The position numbers were made by a program, and so were the translations under genes. Shown piece by piece: positions 27,116-35,300 of a stretch of DNA of 55,317 nt. Source of the stretch: an uncultured bacterium. GTDB taxonomy: Bacteria > Bacillota_I > Bacilli_A > RFN20 > CAG-826. The notes beneath the pieces were generated by a model. That model was not told the DNA's origin and searched no databases. It saw only the letters and a program-made list of their open reading frames with translations. Where the stretch lies: NCBI GenBank assembly GCA_949288485.1, contig CASEKC010000007.1, positions 1 through 55,317 of the forward strand. The letters are read 5' to 3'. How positions within the stretch are numbered: the stretch's first letter is position 1; the number at the start of each line of letters is the position of its first letter.

Positions 27116-29029
27116 TTATTTGTATTTTTTATGAATCATTAATGTTAATGAGTGACAAACACAAAGAAAAGTAACTCCAACATCTGCAAAAATTGCTATC
27201 CACATAATATAAGCAGGAATAAGATTAAGCGTTGCAATTATTACAGCAATTAACTTAATTAAAATGGCAAAAACTATATTAATATAAACTACATTTAATG
27301 TTCTTTTAGCGATATGTTTTCCCTTTACTAAAGTTGATAATTTATCATCCATTATAACAATATCACTAGCTTCAATAGCGGCATCACTACCAATTCCACC
27401 CATTGAAATTCCTAAATCAACAATTCCCATTGAAGGAGCATCGTTTACACCATCTCCACAAAAAGCAACTTTTTTATGTGTTTTATCGTTTTCAATTTTT
27501 TTAACTTCCTCAACTTTATCTAAAGGTAAAAGATTAGCTTTTACGTTATCAATATGACATAAAGAAGCAACATAATTAGCGGTTTCTAAATTATCACCGG
27601 TTAACATATAAGTGTTTTTAATACCAATCTTTTTTAAATCAATTAATGCTTTTTTGCTATCTTCTTTAATTTCATCTTTTATAACCATTGATCCTAAAAA
27701 TTTATTATCATACGCAACATAAATTATTGTTCCAACTTCTTTATTTTCGATAAATTCAATATTATGTCTTTTTAATAATTTAATATTCCCTACAAGAAGC
27801 AGCTTATTTTTATATAAGCCTTCAATACCTTCTCCTTCAACTGTTTTATCATCTTTCCATTCACTTATATCAATATTTGATTTATCTTCTCCAATAATTG
27901 ATAAAGCAATTGGATGAAGTGAGTTATATTCGGCAATTTTTGCTAAAGATAAGATTTCTTCTTTAGAAATATCATTTAAAGCAGGAATAATATCTGTTAA
28001 AACAAAGTTTCCTTTAGTAATTGTTCCGGTTTTATCTAAAATAACAGTATCAAGTTTAGATAAATCTTCTAAATAAGCACTGCCTTTAATAAGCATCTTT
28101 ATTTTACTAGCTTCTCCAATTCCAACAAAATAAGCCATCGGAACTGATAAAACAAGTGCACATGGACAAGAAACAACTAAAAGAGAAGCCGCGTTAAAAA
28201 AGGAATTACTCCAAACATTTAAAGAGGTATAATCTCCAAAAAATGGTGTAATAAGGGCAATAAGCAAAGCAAGAATTAAAACAATTGGTGTGTAATATTT
28301 ACAAAATTTAGATATAAATCTTTCATTTTTTGTTTTTGTATTAGTAGCATTTTCAACCATATCCATAATTTTTGAAACGGTTGAATCATAAAATGGTTTG
28401 CTTACTTTAATAATTAAAGGCGAACCTTTATTAATAACTCCACTTAAAACAACATCTCCTTCTTTAACTCTTTTAGGAACAGGCTCACCAGTTAAAGAAG
28501 AAGTATCTAAAAAAGATTCTCCTTTATAAACATTTCCATCTAGTGGAATTCTTTCTCCATTTTTTACAATAATTAAATCATCAACATTTACATCATACGG
28601 ATCAACATTTTTTTCTATTCCATCAATATATAAAGTTGCTTTATCTGATCTAATATCTAAAACTTCTTTAATAGATTTTCTAGATTTATTTACGGCATAA
28701 TCTTCAAATTTTTCACCGATTTGGAAAAATAAAACAACCGCTAAACCTTCAACGTATTCTCCAACAATAAAAGCAACAATAGAAGCAATTAAAGTTAGGG
28801 TTATTTCATCAAAAAATCTTTTTTTCTTAAAATTTTTAAAAGTTTTAATTAAAAAATCATATATTAATAATAAATAAGCAAGAAGTGATAATGGTAAGAT
28901 AATTAATGTTTTAACATCACTAATCCATAATTTATTATCTCCAATACTAAAAGATAATATTAACATTGGAATAGTTATAATAATTCCAAAGATAATTGCA
29001 AAAATGTCATATTTTTCTTTTTTCGACAT
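27116..29029 (-). CDS. P1B-type heavy-metal ATPase (Zn/Cd exporter type)
   Basis: Exports soft divalent metal across the cytoplasmic membrane. The 637-residue chain contains the CPC metal site SCPCALVLSVPMAY (C288 and C290), actuator SLTGEPVPK, phosphorylation motif DKTGTITKGN (D332), HP motif SLHPIALSI, TGDN and GDGVNDAP. The N-terminal metal-binding domain is missing from the chain and is encoded as a separate 70-residue protein upstream. Zn2+/Cd2+ specificity is inferred mainly from the regulator. The start is ATG at 29029 with AAGGTG just upstream; an earlier in-frame GTG is part of that ribosome-binding site. Third gene of an arsR-HMA-ATPase operon. Confidence 0.9.
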   Translation of the reverse strand: MSKKEKYDIFAIIFGIIITIPMLILSFSIGDNKLWISDVKTLIILPLSLLAYLLLIYDFLIKTFKNFKKKRFFDEITLTLIASIVAFIVGEYVEGLAVVLFFQIGEKFEDYAVNKSRKSIKEVLDIRSDKATLYIDGIEKNVDPYDVNVDDLIIVKNGERIPLDGNVYKGESFLDTSSLTGEPVPKRVKEGDVVLSGVINKGSPLIIKVSKPFYDSTVSKIMDMVENATNTKTKNERFISKFCKYYTPIVLILALLIALITPFFGDYTSLNVWSNSFFNAASLLVVSCPCALVLSVPMAYFVGIGEASKIKMLIKGSAYLEDLSKLDTVILDKTGTITKGNFVLTDIIPALNDISKEEILSLAKIAEYNSLHPIALSIIGEDKSNIDISEWKDDKTVEGEGIEGLYKNKLLLVGNIKLLKRHNIEFIENKEVGTIIYVAYDNKFLGSMVIKDEIKEDSKKALIDLKKIGIKNTYMLTGDNLETANYVASLCHIDNVKANLLPLDKVEEVKKIENDKTHKKVAFCGDGVNDAPSMGIVDLGISMGGIGSDAAIEASDIVIMDDKLSTLVKGKHIAKRTLNVVYINIVFAILIKLIAVIIATLNLIPAYIMWIAIFADVGVTFLCVCHSLTLMIHKKYK

Positions 29030-29064
29030 ATATATCACCTTCTTTTTTAACTAATATATAAAAT

Positions 29065-29277
29065 TTATTTAATTCTTTTTAAAGTTAATCCGTCTTCAAA
29101 ATTTTTAGCGATTGTGAAAATTTGATTTTCACAATCGCTAGATAAATCAACAATAAGTTTTAAAGTCATAAAATTAACTATAGCTTTATTAACTCCGTTA
29201 ATTTTCTTTATTTTTTCTTCAAATTCTCTTGCACAATTAGCACAATCTAATCCTTTAATAATATAAATTCTTTCCAT
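29065..29277 (-). CDS. Free-standing HMA metal-binding protein
   Basis: A 70-residue single heavy-metal-associated domain with the metal motif GLDCANC (C12 and C15) near the N terminus and the usual beta-alpha-beta pattern (INGVNKAIVNFMTLKLIVD). The Asp next to the first Cys is typical of domains that favour Zn, Cd or Pb over Cu(I). It probably works as the detached N-terminal domain or chaperone of the ATPase whose gene begins 35 nt downstream. GAGGGGAG lies upstream, across the end of the regulator gene. Confidence 0.88.
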   Translation of the reverse strand: MERIYIIKGLDCANCAREFEEKIKKINGVNKAIVNFMTLKLIVDLSSDCENQIFTIAKNFEDGLTLKRIK

Positions 29278-29285
29278 AAATTAAT

Positions 29286-29615
29286 TTATCTCCCCTCTTT
29301 TAAATGAATTTGAGCTGTTTCTATAATTGTAGAAATATGTAAATCATCAAGTTCATAAATAACATTTTTACCGACCTTTCGATAATTTACTAATTTATTA
29401 TCTTTTAATACTTTTAGTTGATGAGATATTGCACTTTTTGTCATTCCTAATAGGGAACATAATTCAGTAACAGTCATTTCGTTTCGATCTAATGCCCAAA
29501 GTATTTTTAATCTAGTTGAATCGCCAAGAACTTTAAAAAAATCAGATAAATCATAAATTTCTTCATCTTTAATTTTTCTAGTTAATCGATTAATTGGGGT
29601 TAATTTTTCTTCCAT
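29286..29615 (-). CDS. ArsR/SmtB-family zinc-type repressor
   Basis: The 109-residue winged-helix repressor releases DNA on metal binding. The recognition helix is in TVTELCSLLGMTKSAISHQL. The C-terminal helix carries D91, H93, H104 and E107, which reproduces the spacing of the SmtB alpha-5 zinc site (D-x-H, then H after 11 and E after 3 more). The alpha-3 site of CadC needs more cysteines than the single C53 here, so a zinc or cobalt sensor fits better than Cd/Pb. The start is ATG 29615 behind GGAGG; an in-frame TTG upstream overlaps that site. A matching operator lies in its promoter. Confidence 0.9.
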   Translation of the reverse strand: MEEKLTPINRLTRKIKDEEIYDLSDFFKVLGDSTRLKILWALDRNEMTVTELCSLLGMTKSAISHQLKVLKDNKLVNYRKVGKNVIYELDDLHISTIIETAQIHLKEGR

Positions 29616-29643
29616 TAGTGATTCCTCCAAAACTTACAACAAT

Positions 29644-29673
29644 ATAATAGTTGAACAACTATTCAACTGTCAA
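29644..29673 (-). promoter_or_regulatory. ArsR-operon promoter with embedded operator
   Basis: On the minus strand TTGACA (29668-29673), an 18-nt spacer and TATTAT (29644-29649). The inverted repeat AGTTGAA-N6-TTCAACT (29649-29668) fills the spacer and matches the SmtB/CzrA operator core TGAA-N6-TTCA. Confidence 0.88.
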
Positions 29674-29760
29674 GTTATAAATGTATATTGCTTGAAAATA
29701 ATTTGTTAATGGATTAAATTCAAAATTAGTTAATTCTTAAATTTTTAAAAATTGACGTAC

Positions 29761-29788
29761 TTGTTTTCAAGATTTTCCTATATATAAT
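29761..29788 (+). promoter_or_regulatory. Promoter of the flavodoxin-like gene
   Basis: TTGTTT (29761-29766), 16-nt spacer, TATAAT (29783-29788), then only 9 nt to ATG 29798. A TTGACG at 29752 is 25 nt from the -10, too far to be its partner. Confidence 0.65.
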
Positions 29789-29797
29789 AAGGATATT

Positions 29798-30334
29798 ATG
29801 GAAAATTTAATTGTTTATAAAAGTGATACTGGTTTTACTAAAAAATATGTTGATTCTTTAGAAAGAAGATTACCAGAATCAAAAGTAGTTGATATTAAAA
29901 AATTTAAGGTAAAAATGACAAAGGATGTTGATTTTATATTTTTTGGAGGGCCATTAAGAAATAGCAAAATACTTGGTTTAGATAAATTTTTAAAACATTA
30001 CGAAAAGTTTAAAGATAAAAATATATTCATTTTTTGTACAGGAATTGAACCTATTACTGATGAAAAGAAAGATATAGTTATAACTTCTAATGGATTAAAT
30101 TATTATCATGTTAGACTCTATCTTCTTCCAGGAGGTATGGATTATTCAAAAATGAGCAAAATCATGCAAAAAATGATGAAAATTGGTTTAGAAGCTGCAG
30201 CTAAAAAACAAAATTTACCTTTAGATCAAATAAGCGCAAGATTAACTACACCAATGGATTTAACAGATGTTTCTAAACTTGACAAAATGTTAGATGTTTA
30301 TCATCGTTTAAAAATTAATAAAAATAATAAATAA
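29798..30334 (+). CDS. Flavodoxin-domain protein
   Basis: The 178-residue protein begins with an FMN phosphate loop (YKSDTGFTKKY, residues 7-17). It continues with a flavodoxin-like strand FIFFGGPLRN and FIFCTGIEP, typical of the Flavodoxin_5/HemG-like group. The C-terminal helix region (SKMSKIMQKMMKIGLEAAAK) is Met/Lys-rich. Likely a flavin-binding electron carrier or oxidoreductase of unknown partner. It appears leaderless (-10 box 9 nt before ATG). copA follows 45 nt downstream and may be partly co-transcribed. Confidence 0.78.
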   Translation: MENLIVYKSDTGFTKKYVDSLERRLPESKVVDIKKFKVKMTKDVDFIFFGGPLRNSKILGLDKFLKHYEKFKDKNIFIFCTGIEPITDEKKDIVITSNGLNYYHVRLYLLPGGMDYSKMSKIMQKMMKIGLEAAAKKQNLPLDQISARLTTPMDLTDVSKLDKMLDVYHRLKINKNNK

Positions 30335-30340
30335 GTATTT

Positions 30341-30372
30341 TAAAATTAAAAGAGCTATTTATTCTTAAATAG
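30341..30372 (+). promoter_or_regulatory. -10 box and 5' inverted repeat of copA
   Basis: TAAAAT (30341-30346) is followed by CTATTTA (30355-30361) and TAAATAG (30366-30372), ending 7 nt before the copA ATG. No Shine-Dalgarno is present. The repeat would lie at the transcript 5' end. Confidence 0.45.
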
Positions 30373-30379
30373 AGAAGTT

Positions 30380-32653
30380 ATGGAAAAAGAATATAGTGTT
30401 AAAAATATGCACTGTGCAGCATGTAAGATAAATGTAGAAAATGCTGCTAAAAAGGTTGATGGAGTTACTTCTTGCGAAGTAAATTTAATGACTAATAGTG
30501 CAAAAATATCTTTTGATGAAAAAAAGATTGATAAAGAAAAGTTAAAAAAAGCTATTAAGGATGCTGGATATGAATTAGTTGATGATTTTGATGAAGAAAG
30601 CGTCTATGAAAATAAAAAAGATTATAGAAGATTAATTAAAATAATTATTGGGTTTATTCTTCTTATTCCGCTTTTATTTTTTGGAATGGGAGGAATGTAT
30701 AGTGATATATTCCCTGAAATAATAAAAGAAAGTCCTTTTATTATTTCAAATGTTGTTCAATATGTAATAACTATTATTATTGTAATAATGTTTTTTGATT
30801 ATTATAAAAGTGGATTCTTATCTATTATAAAACTATCTTTTAATATGGATTCTCTCGTATTTTTAGGTAGTTTCTTCTCATTTGTATATTCAATTTATTT
30901 AACAATTAACGTTATCGTTAACCCAGGAATTTACCCTTTCTCCCATTTCCATTTATATTTAGATAGTGCCGCAATGGTTTTAGTTGTTGTTTCTTTGGGT
31001 AAATATATTGAAGATTTATCTAAAAATAAGGCAAAATCAACAATTCGCGCTCTTTTAGCATTACGTCCTAAAACAGCCCATGTCTTAGTTAATAATGAAA
31101 TTGTAGATACACCAACTAAACTCGTTAAATTAAATGATGTTTTAATAGTTAAACCAGGTGAAACTATTCCTTGCGATGGAGTTGTTCTAAGCGGAAAAAG
31201 TAGTGTTGATGAATCAATTATTAGTGGAGAATCTTTACCTGTATTTAAAAAAGAAGATGATAATGTTGTTGGTGGAAGTGTCAATAAAGAATCATCTTTA
31301 AAAATATTAGTCAATAAAGATAAAAAAGATAATTTATTAAATAAAATTGCTTCTTTAGTTAGCGAAGCAAGTAATATGAAAACACCTTTAACAAAAAAGG
31401 TTGATAAAGTTGCTAAAATATTTGTTCCTTTAGTCATGATTTTAGCGGTCATTGTCTTTATTGTTTGGATTACTTTAGGTTATACAATTGGTAATGAAAA
31501 TGGCGTTATTATTACTTCTTCACATTTTATCAATGGATTTGATGAAGCATTTACCTTTGCAGTTGGCGTATTAGTTATTTCTTGTCCATGTGCTTTAGGT
31601 CTTGCCACCCCTATTTCTTTACTTGTTGGATCATCGGTTTTTAGTAAAAATTTTGTATTAGTTCAAAAAAGTGAAGGAATTGAAAAAGTAAAAGATATTG
31701 ATTGTTTGGTTTTAGATAAAACTAACACTATTACAGAAGGCGAACTTACAGTTTCATATACCAATTTTAAGAAAGAATTATCTGATGAATTAAAATCTAA
31801 AATTTATACAATGGAATCTTATAGTGAACATCCTATTGCTAAAGCTATAACTTCCTATTTAAAAAATGATGTAAATACTTTAAACGATAAATTCATGATG
31901 AACGAAACTTTACCAGGAGCTGGAATTAAAGCAACTTTTAAAGATGAAGTTATTTATATAACAAATTTAACATATGCAAAAGATATCGTTTCCTTAGATG
32001 AAAATATCTTAAAAGAAGTAGATGATCGTTCATATAAAGGAGAAATTCCTATTTGCGTTTATAATAAAAATGGCGATATTTACGGCTTTTATTATTTAAA
32101 AGATAAACTTAAAGCTGAAAGTAAAGAATTTATCAAAGAAGCTAAAAAGAGATTTAAAAAGATTGTTTTATTAACTGGTGATAATAAAAACATTGCTTCA
32201 TATATTGCTAAAGAAGTTGGAATTGATGAAGTTATTAGTGAAGTTAAACCAACTGAAAAAGATAAGGAAATTATTAGACTTCAAAATGAAGGCTATAAAG
32301 TTATGATGGTTGGTGATGGAGTTAATGATTCTATCGCTTTAACTAGAAGTGATGTTGGTGTAACGGTTGCAAAAGGTAGTGATATTGCTTTAGCTAGTGC
32401 TGAATTTATCTTAATGAGATCTTCTTTAACCGATATATTTAAAATCTTAAATATATCAAAAAGGATTAGAAATAATATCTCATTTAACCTTTTCTGGGCA
32501 TTTATTTATAATGTTATCTTCATTCCAGTAGCAGCAGGTGTCTTTGCTAAACTTGGTTTTGTTCTAGAACCAATGTATTGTTCGATGTTAATGGCTTTAT
32601 CTAGCGTCACTGTTTGTTTAAATGCTTTAACATTATTTATTAAAAGAAACTAA
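30380..32653 (+). CDS. copA: CopA-type Cu(I)-exporting P1B ATPase with DKTNT motif
   Basis: Exports Cu(I). The 757-residue protein has one N-terminal HMA domain (MHCAAC, C12 and C15), eight membrane segments, CPC site [12 protein letters not shown] (C402 and C404), actuator ISGESLP, HP motif [16 protein letters not shown] and [10 protein letters not shown]. Copper residues are also visible in helix 7 (FIYN) and helix 8 (MALSSV). The phosphorylation motif reads DKTNTITEG (D446, N449), where nearly all P-type ATPases have DKTGT. All other catalytic motifs look intact. No ribosome-binding site; an inverted repeat precedes the ATG. Confidence 0.93.
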   Translation: MEKEYSVKNMHCAACKINVENAAKKVDGVTSCEVNLMTNSAKISFDEKKIDKEKLKKAIKDAGYELVDDFDEESVYENKKDYRRLIKIIIGFILLIPLLFFGMGGMYSDIFPEIIKESPFIISNVVQYVITIIIVIMFFDYYKSGFLSIIKLSFNMDSLVFLGSFFSFVYSIYLTINVIVNPGIYPFSHFHLYLDSAAMVLVVVSLGKYIEDLSKNKAKSTIRALLALRPKTAHVLVNNEIVDTPTKLVKLNDVLIVKPGETIPCDGVVLSGKSSVDESIISGESLPVFKKEDDNVVGGSVNKESSLKILVNKDKKDNLLNKIASLVSEASNMKTPLTKKVDKVAKIFVPLVMILAVIVFIVWITLGYTIGNENGVIITSSHFINGFDEAFTFAVGVLVISCPCALGLATPISLLVGSSVFSKNFVLVQKSEGIEKVKDIDCLVLDKTNTITEGELTVSYTNFKKELSDELKSKIYTMESYSEHPIAKAITSYLKNDVNTLNDKFMMNETLPGAGIKATFKDEVIYITNLTYAKDIVSLDENILKEVDDRSYKGEIPICVYNKNGDIYGFYYLKDKLKAESKEFIKEAKKRFKKIVLLTGDNKNIASYIAKEVGIDEVISEVKPTEKDKEIIRLQNEGYKVMMVGDGVNDSIALTRSDVGVTVAKGSDIALASAEFILMRSSLTDIFKILNISKRIRNNISFNLFWAFIYNVIFIPVAAGVFAKLGFVLEPMYCSMLMALSSVTVCLNALTLFIKRN

Positions 32654-32673
32654 TTAAATAATTATAAAAATTA

Positions 32674-32725
32674 GAGAAGATGTTTATTTTTAACTTAAAG
32701 TTAATTATAACCTCTTCTTTTTTTT
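32674..32725 (+). terminator. Terminator of copA
   Basis: Outer stem AGAAGA/TCTTCT and inner stem TTAACTT/AAGTTAA, then a run of about nine T. Confidence 0.75.
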
Positions 32726-32813
32726 ATATTCTTTTATTCTCATTAATGTATCTTTAAATTAAGAAGTAGTTTATAATTATTAAGCAAGAAAAAGAGATAC
32801 GAGGTTAAACTAA

Positions 32814-33761
32814 ATGAAAATATTAATCACAGGTGGATTAGGATTTATAGGTGTAAATTTCACTAAATTCTTTTTAGGCAAATATAAAAACGATAAGTTA
32901 GTTATTATCGATAAATTAACTTATGCTGCTAATAAAAAAATGCTTGAAGAATTCAAGAATTTTTCTGCTTTCACATTTTTTAAAGGTGATATTGCTGATT
33001 TTTCTTTTTTAGAAAGAGTTTTTAGAAAAGAAAAATTTGATTATGTAGTAAATTTTGCGGCTGAAACAAGTGTTGATAAATCTTTTATGGATGAAACAAC
33101 ATTTTTTAAAACAAACGTTTTAGGAACAATAAATTTAGCTACTTTATGTTTAAAATATAATGTAAAAAGATTACATCAAGTTTCAACTGATGAAGTTTAC
33201 GGGGATTTAGATTTAAATGATAATCATCAATTTAAAGAAACTGATCCATTAAATCCAAAAAATCCTTATGCTTTGAGTAAAGTTCAAGCAGAAGAATTTT
33301 TAATAATGTATCATAAAGTTCATGGCTTAGATGTAACAATTTCTAGATCAACTAATAATTTTGGCAAATATCAAGCAAGCGATAAACTTATTCCACTTGT
33401 TATTAATAGAGCATTAAATAATATGGAAATACCTGTTTTCGGTAATGGAAAACATGTCAGAGATTGGATTTATGTTTTAGATCATTGTAAAGCAATTGAT
33501 TTAATTTTAAAAAACGGAAAAAGTGGAGAAGTTTATAATGTTTCTTCTCATGAGCCTCATCAAAATATCGAATTAGTAAAATTTATTTTACAAAAGATGA
33601 GAAAAAAAGAATCATTAATAAAATTTGTTGAAGACCGCAAAATTCATGACCGTAAATATTCTGTTGATACAACTAAAATTGAAAAAGAACTTGGATATCG
33701 TCATGACTATGATTTTGAATATGCAATAGATATAACTATTGATTATTATCGAGGAAGATAG
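32814..33761 (+). CDS. rmlB: dTDP-glucose 4,6-dehydratase
   Basis: Short-chain dehydrogenase/reductase enzyme that converts dTDP-glucose to dTDP-4-keto-6-deoxyglucose for surface sugars. The 315-residue protein has the NAD motif TGGLGFIG (residues 6-13), HQVSTDEVYGDL with the catalytic Asp-Glu pair, the YALSK catalytic Tyr/Lys, and the substrate loop RSTNNFGKYQ. GAGG precedes ATG. It is an orphan: rmlA, rmlC and rmlD and glycosyltransferases are absent from the window. A related NDP-sugar epimerase is less likely because of the TDEVYGD motif. The stop overlaps a parS-like site and lies 8 nt before the smpB start. Confidence 0.88.
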   Translation: MKILITGGLGFIGVNFTKFFLGKYKNDKLVIIDKLTYAANKKMLEEFKNFSAFTFFKGDIADFSFLERVFRKEKFDYVVNFAAETSVDKSFMDETTFFKTNVLGTINLATLCLKYNVKRLHQVSTDEVYGDLDLNDNHQFKETDPLNPKNPYALSKVQAEEFLIMYHKVHGLDVTISRSTNNFGKYQASDKLIPLVINRALNNMEIPVFGNGKHVRDWIYVLDHCKAIDLILKNGKSGEVYNVSSHEPHQNIELVKFILQKMRKKESLIKFVEDRKIHDRKYSVDTTKIEKELGYRHDYDFEYAIDITIDYYRGR

Positions 33762-33776
33762 ATTTCACGTGGAAAA
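33761..33776. promoter_or_regulatory. parS-like site 2
   Basis: GATTTCACGTGGAAAA; its reverse complement matches TGTTCCACGTGAAACA at 13 of 16 positions. It spans the rmlB stop and the smpB start codon. Confidence 0.5.
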
Positions 33777-34227
33777 TAAAGATGGTATTAAAATAATAAG
33801 CAACAACCGTAAGGCTCACTTTAATTATTTTTTAAGTGATTTTTTAGAAAGCGGAATTGAACTTAAAGGAAGTGAAATTAAATCGATAAGAAACAATAAA
33901 GTTAATATTGATGATGCTTACGTAATTATTAGAAATAATGAAGCTTTTGTTATAAATATGAATATTGCTATTTATGAAAAAAGCAGCGTTTTTAATCACG
34001 ATCCTTTAAGAAGTAGAAGATTACTTTTGCATAAAAAAGAAATAATAAAACTTAAAAATCGTATCGAAAGAGATGGTTATACAATAGTTCCAACAAAAGT
34101 CTATTTAAAAAAAGGTAAATGTAAAGTTGAAATAGCCCTAGCTAAAGGTAAAAAACTTTACGATAAAAGGGAAACTATTAAAAAAAGAGATATTGATAGA
34201 AATATAGCAAAAGCATTAAAAAGATAG
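33769..34227 (+). CDS. smpB: SmpB, tmRNA-binding protein
   Basis: Binds the tRNA-like part of tmRNA and places it in the stalled ribosome. Motifs are ISNNRKAHFNYFL, GIELKGSEIKSIRNNKVNIDDAYV, DPLRSRRLLLHKKEI and the basic tail KLYDKRETIKKRDIDRNI. GTG 33769 gives 153 residues, with the N terminus ending in line with other SmpB proteins, and GAGGA is 14 nt upstream. The alternative ATG 33739 would add ten residues inside rmlB. The GTG forms part of a parS-like site. ssrA is about 31 kb away in the same window. Confidence 0.9.
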   Translation: MENKDGIKIISNNRKAHFNYFLSDFLESGIELKGSEIKSIRNNKVNIDDAYVIIRNNEAFVINMNIAIYEKSSVFNHDPLRSRRLLLHKKEIIKLKNRIERDGYTIVPTKVYLKKGKCKVEIALAKGKKLYDKRETIKKRDIDRNIAKALKR

Positions 34228-34233
34228 ATAAAT

Positions 34234-35067
34234 ATGAGAAAAATGACAGTTTTATATAAAATAGCTTTTAGCGCTTTATTTATTGCACTAGGTATAATTT
34301 TATCTAGATTTTTCTCATTGCCTTATCTTTTTGGGTTACCATTTTTAAAAATCTCATTCTCAATGAGCGTTATCTTTTTTGCAACTTTCTATTTAGGACC
34401 TTTATATGGTACTATTGTATCTTTTTCTGTTGATTTTTTTGGAGCATTACTTTTTCCACAAGGTGGTCCGTATGATTTTTTATTCTCCATTCCTGCGATA
34501 ATACAAGGATTTATTCCTTATTATGCTTATAAAATATTAGAAAAAATTAAAGTCGATAGAAAATATCCGATAATTTTAGGAATTATTCTTCTTTTACTTG
34601 ATGTATTTGTTTTAGTATTTGTTTTAACTCATGATACTTTCTCATATACTACAACTTCAAAAGTTTATGAATTTACTCCTACATTAAAAGTTGTTATTCC
34701 TTTGGTTTTCTTTGTTTTATCGATTATTTTTTATATAGGAATTATTCTTTTTAAAAGAAAATATAGAGACCGTAAAATTAACAAATATTACAATTTATAT
34801 TTAATCGCTGCTTCAATGTTTATTACCTATTTTTTCTTCAAAATTCCAGTTTCATCATTAATTTTTGTTTATAGATTGAATTATTCATTTGAAATTATTT
34901 ATGGAGTTAGAGGATTAACAGGTTTCTTAACTGCTTTTGTTCATTATATTATTGTTATAGTTGCTTTAAATGTTTCCTTAAAAAGCGGAGTTAAAGGGGC
35001 ACTTTTACCTAAAGATTTAATTTTTGATAATACAAAAGAAGAAGTTATCGAAGGAGAAAAAAAGTAA
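34234..35067 (+). CDS. ECF transporter S component, folate (FolT)-like
   Basis: Membrane substrate-binding subunit of an energy-coupling-factor vitamin importer. The 277 residues include the start IAFSALFIALGIILSRFFSL, the conserved FYLGPLYGTIVSF and VDFFGALLFPQGGPYDF, which most resemble FolT-type subunits. Two or three extra membrane segments in the middle make it longer than the usual 170-190 residues. It probably docks on EcfA1-EcfA2-EcfT, encoded 8 kb downstream. Folate is a guess from motif similarity. It starts 6 nt after smpB; its stop codon overlaps the next start codon by one base. Confidence 0.78.
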   Translation: MRKMTVLYKIAFSALFIALGIILSRFFSLPYLFGLPFLKISFSMSVIFFATFYLGPLYGTIVSFSVDFFGALLFPQGGPYDFLFSIPAIIQGFIPYYAYKILEKIKVDRKYPIILGIILLLLDVFVLVFVLTHDTFSYTTTSKVYEFTPTLKVVIPLVFFVLSIIFYIGIILFKRKYRDRKINKYYNLYLIAASMFITYFFFKIPVSSLIFVYRLNYSFEIIYGVRGLTGFLTAFVHYIIVIVALNVSLKSGVKGALLPKDLIFDNTKEEVIEGEKK

Positions 35068-35300
35068 TGTTAGAAAATGAAAAACCACATTTAGAAGAAG
35101 AAAACGAAGAAAAAGATTCAAAAAATAAGAAAAATAAAAAAGGATTAATTATTTTCATAATCATCCTTGTTGTAATAGTCATAGCTTTAATTGTTGGAAT
35201 TGCAGTTATAAATGGATTAAATCCTTCATCTAATGGAGGAAATGATTGTGGAAGTGGAACTTGTCCTATAAATTGCGATTTAATAAATTTTCTTTTTTAA
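35067..35300 (+). CDS. Small single-span membrane protein with Cys-rich tail
   Basis: The 77-residue protein has a charged cytoplasmic head (residues 1-26, Glu/Lys-rich), one membrane helix (about 27-50) and an extracytoplasmic tail CGSGTCPINC. Three cysteines within ten residues suggest a disulfide or metal site. The start overlaps the preceding stop (TAATG) and AAGGAG lies upstream, so it is translated with the ECF S subunit. The last 35 nt overlap the convergent amidohydrolase gene. No family recognised. Confidence 0.65.
   Translation: MLENEKPHLEEENEEKDSKNKKNKKGLIIFIIILVVIVIALIVGIAVINGLNPSSNGGNDCGSGTCPINCDLINFLF

Noticed and set aside
29030-29038. GTG start three codons upstream for the Zn/Cd ATPase
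   Set aside because: The GTG is part of the AAGGTG ribosome-binding site for ATG 29029.
29616-29630. TTG start upstream for the ArsR-type regulator
   Set aside because: The TTG overlaps GGAGG, which serves ATG 29615.
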